From: Pectobacterium carotovorum
Lineage (GTDB): Bacteria > Pseudomonadota > Gammaproteobacteria > Enterobacterales > Enterobacteriaceae
Assembly (NCBI RefSeq): GCF_033898505.1
Contig: NZ_JAXAFK010000001.1
Location: 2,232,001-2,296,000 of the forward strand
DNA: 64,000 bases
Direction: 5' to 3'
Shown: in pieces, positions 28,403-38,299 of the stretch
Layout: each line of letters opens with the position of its first letter
How positions within the stretch are numbered: position 1 is the stretch's first letter
Position numbers and translations under genes: made by a program
Notes under the pieces: generated by a model
What the model was told of the DNA's origin: nothing
The model's input: the letters and a program-made list of their open reading frames with translations, nothing else
Databases searched by the model: none

Positions 28403-28426
28403 GTGACCAATTAGTAATATGGTCAC
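28403..28426. promoter_or_regulatory. TetR-type operator copy 2 (tetR/outer-membrane-factor divergent promoter)
   Basis: Second GTGACCA-N10-TGGTCAC palindrome, 26 bp before the outer-membrane-factor start codon and about 40 bp from the regulator start, so it can control both directions. Confidence 0.8.
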
Positions 28427-28451
28427 AACTTTTTTGACTCAAGGAATTGCT

Positions 28452-29924
28452 ATGTTACCCTTCCGTCCTCTTGCTTTGGTCGTGACCGCCAGCTTACTCG
28501 CGGGCTGCGCAGTTGGACCGGATTATCATCGCCCGGATGCGCCGCTCTCGGAGCGTTATCAGGCTCAAACCGCCGCCCAGCAATCTGTCACACCACAAGG
28601 GAACGCGACTCAGTCTGCCAACGTTGCAGACTGGTGGGAAAGCTTTAATGATCCCTTACTGAGCGAGTTAGTTTCAAGCGCACTCGCACAAAATCTTGAT
28701 GTAGCCCAGGCATCCGCACGGATGCGTCAGGCACGAGCGGGGCTTGGCGCAGCAACCGCAGCCCTGCTGCCATCAGGCAACCTCAGCGGACAAGGCGCTC
28801 GCGCCTATCAGTCTATTGAAACGCCACAAGGCCAGCTACTCAACGCGGTTCCCGGCTATAACCGCTACGGCAATGCCTACGAAACCGACCTCAACGCAAG
28901 CTGGGAGCTTGACCTCTTCGGGGGCCTGAGGCGCGGCCATCAGGCGGCACTGGCTGACTATCAGGCTTCAGAGGCAGGCGTTGTCGCCACACGTCTGGCA
29001 GTCGCCGCCCAGACCGCCGATATCTATATCACCCTGCGCGGATTACAAACGCGTCTGGCAATTGCCAACAGGCAGGTCAATACGCAGCAAACGCTGCTGG
29101 ACAAGGTACAGTTGCTCCATAGCAAAGGACTCGCCGCCGAGTATCAAGTCCACCAGACCGAGGGCGCGCTGTCGCAGGTTCAGGCAACAGTGCCCGTTCT
29201 CCAGACCGGAATCGATGCCGCGATGAACGCGTTGGATGTCATGCTCGGTACGCCCCCCGGTACCCATCGAACGCAGTTGTCTACCTCGGGAGCCCTTCCA
29301 CAGCCCCCATCGCGCCTATCAGCCGGGACACCTGCCGACCTGCTACGCCGCAGACCCGATATTATCGTCGCTGAACGCCGTCTCGCAGCGTCCAACGCCC
29401 GCATCGGGGTAGCCATCAGCGAGTACTACCCAAAATTTTCACTCAGTGCATTACTCGGCAGCGCAACGTCGGTTTCGAGCAGTAACCTGTTCACCAACGG
29501 TGCCAGCCAATCAGCGGGCGTCGTGGGGTTGCGTTGGCGACTCTTCGATTTCGGCCGTATTAACGCTCAGATCGATCAGGCTAAAGGACAGGAAGCCGAA
29601 GCGCTGGCAGCTTATCGCCTGTCGGTATTAAGTGCGACCGAAGACGTTGAGAACGCGTTTTCGGCATTGGCCAATCGTGAAACGCAGACAGCAACATTAA
29701 CCGCGGGTGAAGCCGCGTTAGCCAACGCGCGACAGTCATCCTTCATCGCCTACCAGAAAGGAACAGCCAGCCTGATTGATGTCCTTCATGCCGATGAAAC
29801 CCTGCTGCAAACCTCAGACGCTCGGGCTCAGGCCCAAACAGAGTCGGCACGAGCAGCCGTCGCCGCATTCAAGGCGCTCGGCGGCGGCTGGCAGCCTCCA
29901 GAAACCACCGCGAAGACGTCATAA
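28452..29924 (+). CDS. NodT-family outer-membrane efflux lipoprotein
   Basis: TolC-like channel of the tripartite pump. Starting at ATG 28452 (AAGGA 6 bp upstream) it has 490 aa and a lipoprotein signal TASLLAGC with the cysteine about residue 19. An earlier frame start at 28419 would lie inside the operator and is unlikely. Two OEP repeats follow, including ADWWESFNDPLLSELVSSAL at the front and SLIDVLHADETLLQTSDA near the end. Divergent from the regulator and sharing its operator. Confidence 0.92.
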   Translation: MLPFRPLALVVTASLLAGCAVGPDYHRPDAPLSERYQAQTAAQQSVTPQGNATQSANVADWWESFNDPLLSELVSSALAQNLDVAQASARMRQARAGLGAATAALLPSGNLSGQGARAYQSIETPQGQLLNAVPGYNRYGNAYETDLNASWELDLFGGLRRGHQAALADYQASEAGVVATRLAVAAQTADIYITLRGLQTRLAIANRQVNTQQTLLDKVQLLHSKGLAAEYQVHQTEGALSQVQATVPVLQTGIDAAMNALDVMLGTPPGTHRTQLSTSGALPQPPSRLSAGTPADLLRRRPDIIVAERRLAASNARIGVAISEYYPKFSLSALLGSATSVSSSNLFTNGASQSAGVVGLRWRLFDFGRINAQIDQAKGQEAEALAAYRLSVLSATEDVENAFSALANRETQTATLTAGEAALANARQSSFIAYQKGTASLIDVLHADETLLQTSDARAQAQTESARAAVAAFKALGGGWQPPETTAKTS

Positions 29925-30400
29925 ACACCCACAAACCTGAGTGCAAACGTGCCATCGGTTGGCATCTGTACCGTTCACAATAAACCACTGGAGTTATTAA
30001 CATGACAGCAAAAAACAATGAGCGTTGTTCCAGAGTTGGGAAATAAAGCAATAACGTTCCTGACCTGGGCCACGCCATTCTGGTTACATCAGGTCATCAT
30101 GTCCCGAGTGATAGGCGCTTAAACGCTATCTGAGAGATATTGCCGATAGAGAAAGATAGAGAGATAAATAGAGAGTACAGACATAGCCTCGGGAACATCC
30201 ACCAGGTATTACGTTCTCGGGGAACAACACCCCTCAAACATCATGGCTTGCCGCAGCAAAATAAAACGCGTTATCATCGCTGCGGCTATTCACTTTTACA
30301 TCTTTTGATTTTCACCTTCGCTGAATTTTTTCAGTGCGAATTTCTCTGCCTGCTCCCGACGATACCGAGTCAGGCATTATGATGTGAAAGGCCCTTTTCT
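29925..30400. other. Intergenic region with a small open frame relic
   Basis: GGAG at about 29991 precedes ATG 30001, which reads only 14 codons (MTAKNNERCSRVGK). In the adjacent frame the sequence stays open as NKAITFLTWATPFWLHQVIM to about 30120, so a short gene may have been broken by one inserted G. Around 30145-30180 GATAGAGA is repeated imperfectly. No other gene is supported before the LepA paralogue. Confidence 0.35.
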
Positions 30401-32200
30401 ATGTGTACACCTCAGATTCGTAACTTCTGCATTATTGCCCATGTCGATCATGGCAAATCCACCCTCGCCGACCGTTTTATTGAAATGACCGCAACCGTCG
30501 CTCAGCGTGACATGCGTGAACTGCTGCTAGATTCAATGGAGATAGAGCGGGAACGTGGCATCACCATCAAATTGCAAACCGTGTGCATGCGCTATCAGGA
30601 TGAAAACGGCCAACTGTATCAGTTCAATCTGGTGGATACGCCGGGGCACGTCGATTTTTCTGCGGAAGTCTCCCGCAGTCTCGCAGCCTGCGACGGCGCC
30701 ATTCTCCTGATTGACGCCACACAGGGCGTTCAGGCGCAGACCATCGCCAACCTCCATCTCGCCCAGCAAGCCGGGTTAACCATTTTGCCCGTTCTGAACA
30801 AAATCGACAGTCCACAGGCTAACGTGGCGCAGGTAATGCAGCAGTTGGCGGATATTCCTTCGCTGGATATCACAACCGTGTTGGCCGTCTCTGCCAGAAC
30901 CGGAGAAGGCGTGGCGGCGGTGCTACGTTTTGTTGCTCACCGCTTCCCTGCGCCAAAAGGGATCGCCAATGCGCCGCTGCGCGCGCTGGTGTTTGATTCA
31001 CATTACGACCCCTATCAGGGCGCTATCATGCATGTTCGCGTGGTGGATGGCAGCATTCAGGCAGGCTCAACGTTGTGCTTTATGTCATCGGGCGTGCGTT
31101 TCGACGTCACCGAAACCGGCGTTTTTTCTCCCCAACGCCAGCCTCGTCGCGTTTTGAGAAAGGGTGAAGTGGGTTATCTCGCTGCCGGCTTGAAAGATGC
31201 CGCCGCGATTCGGGTGGGCGATACGCTAACGTTGGCCGATCGCCCCGCGACAGAACCGGTTGCGCGCTATCAGGAAATAAAACCTGTCGTATTTTCTGGG
31301 CTCTACCCCGATGCGGACGACGATCTGAAAAGCCTGCGCAACGCCATGAATAAGCTGGCGCTAAATGATGCGGCGTTGCACATGACTCCCGATGTGTCCG
31401 CCTCATTGGGTGCCGGTTTCCGCTGTGGTTTTCTTGGGATGTTACATATGGATATTGTGCGCGAACGGCTCAAACGCGAGTACGGCATCTCCGTGATCGC
31501 TACTGTGCCCAGCGTGGAATATCGGGTTACATTGCATAACGGCCAGTGCCAGACCATCGATAATCCGGCACATTTCCCCGGTGAAGAGACATTAAATTTT
31601 GTCGAAGAACCCTATGTTATCTGTACGATTCACTCACCCCCTCGCTACGTTGGCACACTGATGGAATATGGTGCATCGCGGCGCGGGGAATTTATCGATA
31701 TGCAATACCTTGATAATGGTCTGGTGGCACTCAACTGGACATTGCCGCTCAGCGAAATGGTCTTCGGCTTCTTTGATGCTCTGAAATCGCTGACACAAGG
31801 CTACGCGACGTTGGACTATGTGTTAGATGGCTACCGACGTTCCGATTTGGTGCGCTGTGATATTTATCTTGATAGCCAGTTAGTTGATGCTTTTTCTTTC
31901 ATCATTCCCCGTCACAAGGCCTGGCCGCGAGCAACCGAGATCGTGAAAACGCTGAAGTACGTGATTCCACGCAAGCTATATCCCGTCCCTGCTCAGGCCA
32001 AAATAGGCAATCGCGTCATCGCTCGCGAAGATATTCCTCCGCTACGCAAAAGCGCATTGGCACAAGGTTTTCAGGGTAGCCTATCGCAAAAACAGCGCCT
32101 GATCCGTAAACAGCGGGAAAACAAAAAACACAATACTGGGTTCTCAAAACGAGATATTCCGCGTGAGGCGTTTATGGCCATTCTGGCGCTTGATGCCTAG
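30401..32200 (+). CDS. LepA/EF4-like translational GTPase, divergent paralogue
   Basis: Ribosome-binding GTPase of 599 aa, the exact size of housekeeping LepA, with all domains. P-loop AHVDHGKST about residues 12-20, switch I RERGITIK, G3 DTPGHVDF, G4 NKID, G5 SARTG, then domains II-III and V, and the EF4-specific C-terminal domain ending in IPREAFMAILALDA. It is clearly diverged from E. coli LepA (for example NFCIIAHVDHGKSTLADRFI versus [20 protein letters not shown]) and is not next to lepB, so I take it as a second copy. A perfect terminator follows at 32227. Confidence 0.88.
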   Translation: MCTPQIRNFCIIAHVDHGKSTLADRFIEMTATVAQRDMRELLLDSMEIERERGITIKLQTVCMRYQDENGQLYQFNLVDTPGHVDFSAEVSRSLAACDGAILLIDATQGVQAQTIANLHLAQQAGLTILPVLNKIDSPQANVAQVMQQLADIPSLDITTVLAVSARTGEGVAAVLRFVAHRFPAPKGIANAPLRALVFDSHYDPYQGAIMHVRVVDGSIQAGSTLCFMSSGVRFDVTETGVFSPQRQPRRVLRKGEVGYLAAGLKDAAAIRVGDTLTLADRPATEPVARYQEIKPVVFSGLYPDADDDLKSLRNAMNKLALNDAALHMTPDVSASLGAGFRCGFLGMLHMDIVRERLKREYGISVIATVPSVEYRVTLHNGQCQTIDNPAHFPGEETLNFVEEPYVICTIHSPPRYVGTLMEYGASRRGEFIDMQYLDNGLVALNWTLPLSEMVFGFFDALKSLTQGYATLDYVLDGYRRSDLVRCDIYLDSQLVDAFSFIIPRHKAWPRATEIVKTLKYVIPRKLYPVPAQAKIGNRVIAREDIPPLRKSALAQGFQGSLSQKQRLIRKQRENKKHNTGFSKRDIPREAFMAILALDA

Positions 32201-32226
32201 TTATTGACGACGCAAACACAGCGATC

Positions 32227-32264
32227 GGGCGGATATCGCGGCAAAGATATCCGCCCCTTTATTT
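32227..32264 (+). terminator. Intrinsic terminator after the LepA paralogue
   Basis: GGGCGGATATC (32227-32237) and GATATCCGCCC (32246-32256) form a perfect 11-bp stem with an 8-nt loop, followed by CTTTATTT. It makes co-transcription with the SulP gene unlikely and shows that frame upstream of 32372 is not coding. Confidence 0.85.
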
Positions 32265-32371
32265 CTCCGCAGGCTTTTCCCTACCCGCCGATTAAGGACA
32301 GTATCTTTTATCCTGCCGATAATTTATCCTCTCCCGCCTTTTGTCATGACATAAAAATTAAGCCTGCATAT

Positions 32372-33871
32372 ATGATCTCATCACCCGACGCCACGCCGAC
32401 GCCAGCACCCTCTGCGACGTCAACACTTGCTGTATTACGCTCGCCCTCGCTGCTGATGCGCGAGGTTTTGGCGGGCACCATCACCGCGCTGGCGCTTATC
32501 CCAGAGGTGATTTCCTTTTCCATCATCGCGGGCGTTGATCCCAAAGTCAGCCTGTTCGCCTCCATCGTGCTGTGTTTCACCATGTCTTTTCTCGGCGGCA
32601 GACCAGCGATGGTGACGGCGGCGGCCGGTGCCGTGGCGCTGGTCATCGGCCCGATGGTACACGCACACGGCGTGGCCTATATTCTGCCGGCGGTGATCAT
32701 GGCTGGGATCATCCAGATTCTGTTTGGATTGGCTGGACTGGCAAGGATGATGCGCTACATCCCGCGTTCGGTGATGATCGGTTTCGTTAATGCGCTGGGC
32801 ATCCTGATTTTTGCCGCGCAGGTACCGCATATTTACGGGCAATCCTCGCTTGTCTGGCTGCTGTTTGCGCTGACGCTCGCGATTGTTCTGCTGTTGCCTT
32901 ATGTGGTGAAAAGCATTCCCGCGCCGCTAGTCGCTATTGTGACGGTAACCGCAATCGCTATTTTTACCGGCATCACGGTGCCTAACGTCGGCGATGCTGG
33001 CCCGATGCAGCCAGGATTACCGAGTTTCACCCAGTGGCTGGTGCCGTTCAATGTTGAAACGCTGCACATCATCTGGCCAACCGCGCTGAGCATTGCCTTT
33101 GTCGGGCTGATGGAGTCGCTGTTAACTGCCAAACTGGTCGACGACATCACGGATACGCCATCCAGCAAGCGTCGCGAATGCTGGGGACTGGGCGTTTCCA
33201 ATATCTTCGCCGGCTTCTACGGCGGCATTGCCGGGTGTGCGATGATCGGGCAAACCGTGGTCAACGTGGAGTTAGGCAAAGCGCGCACGCGCATTTCCAC
33301 TCTCGCCGCCGCGCTGGTGCTGTTGCTACTGGTGACCGGACTAAGCGAAATCATGGCGAAGATTCCGATGGTGGTACTGGCGGGCATTATGATGATCGTC
33401 GCGCTGAAAACCATGAACTGGCATAGCCTGCACCCCGCGACGCTGAAACGTATGCCGCTGTCGGAAACGCTGGTGGTCATCGTGACAGTTATTGCGACCG
33501 TCTCGACGGGGAATCTCGCTATTGGCGTCGCGGGCGGCGTGATCTTTGCCATCCTGCTGTTTGCGCGCCGCGTGGCGCACGTCATTCACGCGGAGCGTCA
33601 GGTGAGCGAAGACGGACAGTCGGTACACTACACGGTGCGCGGGCCGCTCTTCTTCGGCAGCAGTAACGACCTCTTCGAGCATTTTCTCTATGCACAGGAC
33701 CCGCAGAACGTCACCATCGATCTGACGCACGCCCAAATCTGGGATGCCTCCAGCGTGGCGGCGCTCGACGCGATCGAAACCCGTTATCATCGCTATAATG
33801 CGAAGGTTGCGATCGTCGGGCTGGATACCCATAGCACAAAAATCCACCAGCGTCTGTCTGGGCACCTCTAA
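32372..33871 (+). CDS. SulP-family anion transporter with STAS domain
   Basis: Inner-membrane sulfate/bicarbonate-type transporter. I start it at ATG 32372, giving 499 aa; a frame extending to 32204 crosses the preceding terminator. The N-terminal transport domain starts LMREVLAGTITALALIPEVI, the family's conserved TM1 entry, with about 12-14 spans to residue 415. The C-terminal STAS domain is about 425-499 (VTIDLTHAQIWDASSVAALD). Exact anion unknown. It stands alone between the LepA paralogue and the dehydratase. Confidence 0.88.
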   Translation: MISSPDATPTPAPSATSTLAVLRSPSLLMREVLAGTITALALIPEVISFSIIAGVDPKVSLFASIVLCFTMSFLGGRPAMVTAAAGAVALVIGPMVHAHGVAYILPAVIMAGIIQILFGLAGLARMMRYIPRSVMIGFVNALGILIFAAQVPHIYGQSSLVWLLFALTLAIVLLLPYVVKSIPAPLVAIVTVTAIAIFTGITVPNVGDAGPMQPGLPSFTQWLVPFNVETLHIIWPTALSIAFVGLMESLLTAKLVDDITDTPSSKRRECWGLGVSNIFAGFYGGIAGCAMIGQTVVNVELGKARTRISTLAAALVLLLLVTGLSEIMAKIPMVVLAGIMMIVALKTMNWHSLHPATLKRMPLSETLVVIVTVIATVSTGNLAIGVAGGVIFAILLFARRVAHVIHAERQVSEDGQSVHYTVRGPLFFGSSNDLFEHFLYAQDPQNVTIDLTHAQIWDASSVAALDAIETRYHRYNAKVAIVGLDTHSTKIHQRLSGHL

Positions 33872-33979
33872 GTCACCCGGCGTTCGAAGACGGCTACCGT
33901 CGCGGACGCCAGCGTTGACAACCCGCCCGCCTCTGTGATTAGACTCAATGCTAAGCAGGCTAACTTGAGGAAAGGGTTG

Positions 33980-35161
33980 ATGAAAATTACCGACGTGCGC
34001 GTGATTCTCGCGAATCGATATATGTTTGTTGAGGTCACGACTGACGAGGGGCTAACGGGCATTGGCGAATCCGGTGCCTGGGGCTTTCTCGATGCCTCCA
34101 AAGGTGCTGTCGAGGCACTGCGCACGTATCTGATTGGACAAGATCCGCTGCGTATTGAACACCACTGGCAGTATATGTACCGCTGCTGGCATTTCCGCGG
34201 TGCCGCCATCATGGGGGCGATCAGCGCCATCGATATCGCCCTGTGGGATATCGCGGGCAAGTATTACGACACGCCGGTTTATAACCTGCTGGGCGGTCGC
34301 TGCCGCGACAAGGCGCGCGTTTATGCCCATGCAGGAGGTCGCACCACGGAAGAAACTATCGCCAACCTGAAACAGGCCAAAGCCGACGGCTTCACCGCGA
34401 TTGGTCATCTGACGCCTTTTCTGGATGAGTCGCGCGACGCACCCTACTTCACCACCCACGCCAAAGAGATCGGCGAAGCCATTGAGCGCATCGGTCTCTA
34501 TCGGGAGGCGGTCGGTAACGATGTCGACCTGTGTATCGAAGTTCACCGCCGTCTGAAACCCGCCGATGCCGTGGTGTTCGCGCGCGGTATTGAGCCGTTT
34601 TATCCCTATTTTATTGAAGACCCTATCGGCGCAGATAACTTCGATTCCATGGCGGAAGTGGCCGACAAAATCAATATTCCTATCGCCACCGGTGAGCGCC
34701 TGAATAACCCGCAGGAGTTCGCGATGCTGATTCGCCGCAACGCCGTCGCCTATGTGCGCCCTGACGTCTGCATGTGCGGCGGCATCACCGGTGCGAAAAA
34801 AGTGGCCGCGCTGGCAGAAGCCAACGATTTGATGGTGGTGCCGCACAACCCGCTCAGCCCGGTGTCTACCGCCGCCTGTTTGCAGATCGCCGTCAGTATT
34901 CCGAATTTTGCGCTGTTGGAGTACCCGGGTGATGACCAGCCGGCGCTGTCGGAAAAATTTGGCGCGACAGGCGTAGAGAACGGCGTGCGGAAAAAAGACG
35001 TGGTGAAGAACACCTTCAAATGCGTGGACGGGTTCATGGAGATACCGACGCAGTCCGGCATCGGCATCGAGCTGGCAGACGATCTGGAGAACCGCTTCCC
35101 TTATCGCCGCCGCGGCCTGAAAACCCGACTGCACGTCGACGGTTCCGTCGTCGATCAATAA
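33980..35161 (+). CDS. Mandelate racemase/muconate lactonizing (enolase) superfamily sugar-acid dehydratase
   Basis: Probable Mg-dependent acid-sugar dehydratase of 393 aa from ATG 33980 (AGGAAAGGG just upstream; the longer frame from 33935 lacks a site). The N-terminal capping domain is about residues 1-115. The TIM barrel carries metal-site acidic residues in the strands with DLCIEVHRRL, YFIEDP and ATGERLNNP. The VHRRL-P segment and the C-terminal PYRRRGLKTRLHVDGSVVD recall mannonate/galactonate dehydratases, but I cannot fix the substrate. No sugar transporter or kinase adjoins it. Confidence 0.85.
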   Translation: MKITDVRVILANRYMFVEVTTDEGLTGIGESGAWGFLDASKGAVEALRTYLIGQDPLRIEHHWQYMYRCWHFRGAAIMGAISAIDIALWDIAGKYYDTPVYNLLGGRCRDKARVYAHAGGRTTEETIANLKQAKADGFTAIGHLTPFLDESRDAPYFTTHAKEIGEAIERIGLYREAVGNDVDLCIEVHRRLKPADAVVFARGIEPFYPYFIEDPIGADNFDSMAEVADKINIPIATGERLNNPQEFAMLIRRNAVAYVRPDVCMCGGITGAKKVAALAEANDLMVVPHNPLSPVSTAACLQIAVSIPNFALLEYPGDDQPALSEKFGATGVENGVRKKDVVKNTFKCVDGFMEIPTQSGIGIELADDLENRFPYRRRGLKTRLHVDGSVVDQ

Positions 35162-35169
35162 CGACGAGT

Positions 35170-35210
35170 CGGCAGGTTGTGGCTATCACGCATCACGCCA
35201 CGACCTGCCG
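35170..35210. terminator. Bidirectional terminator-like hairpin
   Basis: CGGCAGGTTGTGGC and GCCACGACCTGCCG pair with one mismatch across 13 nt, between the convergent dehydratase (stop 35161) and RND pump (stop 35219). Confidence 0.7.
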
Positions 35211-35218
35211 CGTTTCTC

Positions 35219-38200
35219 TTAGGACGGCGTAGGATTTGCCGTTTTCCGCCCTTCCCACTGCATGAGCAAACTCAGTGCCGCAGGCAGTGCAAGCAGCGTC
35301 AGCAGCGTCGCTACCATCAACCCGCCGATAATCGCGTACGCCATCGGCCCCCAAAACACCTGATGTGCAATCGGGATCATGCCGAGAATCGCCGCCAGCG
35401 CCGTCAGTATAATCGGGCGTGAACGATGACTAGCCGCATTAACAATCGCCTCTGTCGCGGGCTGTCCGTTTTTCACATTCAGATCGACCTCACCAATCAG
35501 AATAACCGCGTTACGAATGATCATGCCCGCCAGCGCAATTGCCCCCAGCAGCGCCACAAACCCCATCGGCGTGCCGGTCGGCAGCATTGCTGCGACAATA
35601 CCGATCAGGCCGAACGGTGCCGTCAGGAATGCCAACACCATGCGAGAAATGCGCTGTAACTGAATCATCAATAGCACCAGCATGACCAACAGCGTCACTG
35701 GCAACACGGCATATACGGATCCATTGCCTTTATCAGACTCCGCCGCCACGCCACCTTCTGTGATGTGGTAACCCGCAGGTAACCCGGCGCGATAGCGTTC
35801 AATCTCAGGCGCCAGCTTTTCAGATAGCGCAGGTGCCCGCACGCCCGATGCGACATCCATTTGCACCGTAATGAACGGCTCGCGCTGACGCCGCCAGATA
35901 ATGGGATCGTCGACACCATACGCCACGGTAGCGATTTGCCCCAGCGGGACGGAGCGCCCATCCGCAATCGGGATTTGCAGATTGGCGATCGTCGCGACGT
36001 CTCTGCGTTCCTGCGGCGTGCCGCGAACGACTACGTCCACCAGTCGATTACCATCGCGCACCGACGTCAGCGTGGAACCGGAAAATATCGCTGCCAGCAT
36101 GCTGGCCACATCCTGCGAACTGATGCCAACGGCGCGGGCTTCGGTCTGATTCAGCACCACGTTCACTGTACGTTCAGGTTCACCCGCCGTCAGATTCACC
36201 TCACGCACATCAGCTTGTTTCCCCACCAAGCTCGCCAGCCCCTGCGCAATATCACGAACACGTTGACTGTCCGGCCCCGCCACCCGATATTTAAGCGGCC
36301 AGCCCACCGGCGGCCCCAGCTCCAGTGCGGACACGCGCGCCACAATGGAACTAAAATCCTGCGCCAGCACCTGATTCAACCGGGCCGCCAGCGCGTCCCG
36401 CGTCTCCAGATTTTTTGCCACCACCACCAACTGCGCAATATTCTCATGGCTCAGCAACACATCCATCGGGAGATAAAAACGTACCGCGCCCGATCCTACA
36501 TAGGTAGAAAAATGGTCAACGTCAGGATCGTTTTTCAGCATGGCTTCCAGCCGCTTCGCCTGCGTTTCCGTCGCCGCCTGTGAGGCGTTCGCGGGTAACG
36601 TCAGGCTAACCAACAGCTCCGGCCGGTCAGAGGCCGGAAAAAATTCGCCTTGCAACCGGGTGGCGCCAAACAGTGAAATAACCAGCAGGATGAGGGTGAT
36701 CGCCAGCGTCATCCCCCGGTGCGTCAACGCGCGCTGTAGCCACTGGCGATAGAGTCGCCCCAACCGCCCCGGTTCGTCGTGATGGTGGCTAAACGTTTTT
36801 GGCAACAGCCAGACGCCGAGCAGCGGCGAAAAGAGAATCGCGACAATCCAGGAACTCAGTAACGAAATCAGAACCACGACAAAGAGTGAAAAGCAGTATT
36901 CCCCCGCGCTCGATGCGGCAAACCCCACCGGGATGAACCCGGCGATCATTACCAGCGTCCCCGTCAGCATCGGAAACGCCGTACTTTCATAGGCCCAGGC
37001 CGCCGCGCGTTTGCGATCCCAGCCCTGTTCCAGCCGAGACACCATCGCTTCCACCGTAATCATGGCATCATCCACCAGCAGCCCCAGCGCAATAATCAGC
37101 GCGCCCAGCGAAATCCGCTGTAGCCCGATACCGGTGATTTCCATGCCAATAAAGGTCATCGCCAGCACAATCGGAATAGAGGCGGCCACTACGAGTCCGG
37201 CCCGGCTGCCGAGAGACACAAACGATACCGCCAGCACAATTGCCACCGCTTCCAGCAGCACTTTCACGAAGCCGCCGACTGCACCTTTCACCACCTCAGC
37301 CTGATCGGCCACGCGCGTCATTTCGATCCCATGCGGCAGTTGTGCAGAGAGCGTATTCATTTTTTCGCGAATCGCCTGACCGAAATTGAGCATATTGCCG
37401 GTGGGTGCCATCGAGATCGCCAACCCAATGGCTTTCTCACCATTCACCCGAAACGTCGGCGACGGCGGCTCTGCCGTTTCACGGTTAATCGTGGCGATAT
37501 CAACCAGCGGAACAAACTTGCCGCCGATGCGCAACGTAATCTGACGCAGGCTCTGCTCGGAGGTAAACGCCCCGCTGACGCGCACGGCAATCTTCTCATC
37601 TTCAGTGCGAATAATACCGGCGGGCGTAACCGCATTCTGCGCTTTTAGTGAATCGATAACCTGCTGCGCATCGATCCCTAATCCGGCCAGACGTCGGGGA
37701 GAAAACGTCACCACAATCTGTTCTTCTTCCACGCCCAGCATGTCGACCTTACCGACATCCGGCACGCTCAATAACGCGGAGCGAATATCCTCGACGCGAT
37801 CGCGCAGTTCTCGCGGCGAAAAACCGTCGGCGGTAAAGCCATAAATCGTACCGAACGTATCATCAAATTCGTCATTAACAGCCGGCGGGCTGACGCCATC
37901 AGGGAGCGAGCTGGCGATGTCCGTCATTTTCTTACGCACCGTATACCAGATATTCGGCACGGCAGACGGCGGTGTGTCATCACGCAGGTTGACGAAAACC
38001 ACCGACTCCCCGGCTCGGGTGTAGCTCTCGACATAATCGAGATACGGCGTTTCCTGTAATTTTTTCTCCAGCTTATCGGTGACGAAATTGACCGTATCGC
38101 TCACTGTCGCGCCCGGCCAGGCGGCAGACACCACCGCGGACTTGATGGTAAACGCCGGATCTTCGTTACGGGGCAAACGCTGATAGCTCATCACACCTGC

Positions 38201-38299
38201 CGCCATAATCACCAGCATCATAAACGCGACCAGTTGTTGATGCGCCAGCGCCCAGGCGGAGAGGTTAAAGCGTGCGGTCGATTGCGGTTCTTGTGTCAT
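35219..38299 (-). CDS. Second RND efflux pump, inner-membrane subunit
   Basis: RND transporter of 1026 aa with the standard 12-TM layout. Proton-relay aspartates are in GLLVDDAMITVEAMV about residue 408. The periplasmic porter domains are intact (AWPGATVSDTVNFVTDKLEK near the N-terminus). It is a different pump from that at 23462 by sequence. Its start coincides with the adaptor stop. No outer-membrane factor is in the operon, so it probably recruits TolC or the NodT channel encoded elsewhere. Confidence 0.93.
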   Translation of the reverse strand: MTQEPQSTARFNLSAWALAHQQLVAFMMLVIMAAGVMSYQRLPRNEDPAFTIKSAVVSAAWPGATVSDTVNFVTDKLEKKLQETPYLDYVESYTRAGESVVFVNLRDDTPPSAVPNIWYTVRKKMTDIASSLPDGVSPPAVNDEFDDTFGTIYGFTADGFSPRELRDRVEDIRSALLSVPDVGKVDMLGVEEEQIVVTFSPRRLAGLGIDAQQVIDSLKAQNAVTPAGIIRTEDEKIAVRVSGAFTSEQSLRQITLRIGGKFVPLVDIATINRETAEPPSPTFRVNGEKAIGLAISMAPTGNMLNFGQAIREKMNTLSAQLPHGIEMTRVADQAEVVKGAVGGFVKVLLEAVAIVLAVSFVSLGSRAGLVVAASIPIVLAMTFIGMEITGIGLQRISLGALIIALGLLVDDAMITVEAMVSRLEQGWDRKRAAAWAYESTAFPMLTGTLVMIAGFIPVGFAASSAGEYCFSLFVVVLISLLSSWIVAILFSPLLGVWLLPKTFSHHHDEPGRLGRLYRQWLQRALTHRGMTLAITLILLVISLFGATRLQGEFFPASDRPELLVSLTLPANASQAATETQAKRLEAMLKNDPDVDHFSTYVGSGAVRFYLPMDVLLSHENIAQLVVVAKNLETRDALAARLNQVLAQDFSSIVARVSALELGPPVGWPLKYRVAGPDSQRVRDIAQGLASLVGKQADVREVNLTAGEPERTVNVVLNQTEARAVGISSQDVASMLAAIFSGSTLTSVRDGNRLVDVVVRGTPQERRDVATIANLQIPIADGRSVPLGQIATVAYGVDDPIIWRRQREPFITVQMDVASGVRAPALSEKLAPEIERYRAGLPAGYHITEGGVAAESDKGNGSVYAVLPVTLLVMLVLLMIQLQRISRMVLAFLTAPFGLIGIVAAMLPTGTPMGFVALLGAIALAGMIIRNAVILIGEVDLNVKNGQPATEAIVNAASHRSRPIILTALAAILGMIPIAHQVFWGPMAYAIIGGLMVATLLTLLALPAALSLLMQWEGRKTANPTPS

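Noticed and set aside
30140..30382. 80-codon frame upstream of the LepA paralogue
   Set aside because: Low-complexity start, no ribosome site, no recognisable fold; lies in the probable leader region.
32204..32371. N-terminal extension of the SulP transporter to a TTG just after the LepA paralogue
   Set aside because: It runs through a perfect 11-bp terminator stem, its residues are unlike SulP proteins, and the domain starts properly after ATG 32372.
34052..35158. Long antisense frame (368 codons) opposite the enolase-superfamily gene
   Set aside because: A shadow frame of a GC-rich gene with strong codon bias; the sense protein has clear family motifs and the antisense product has none.
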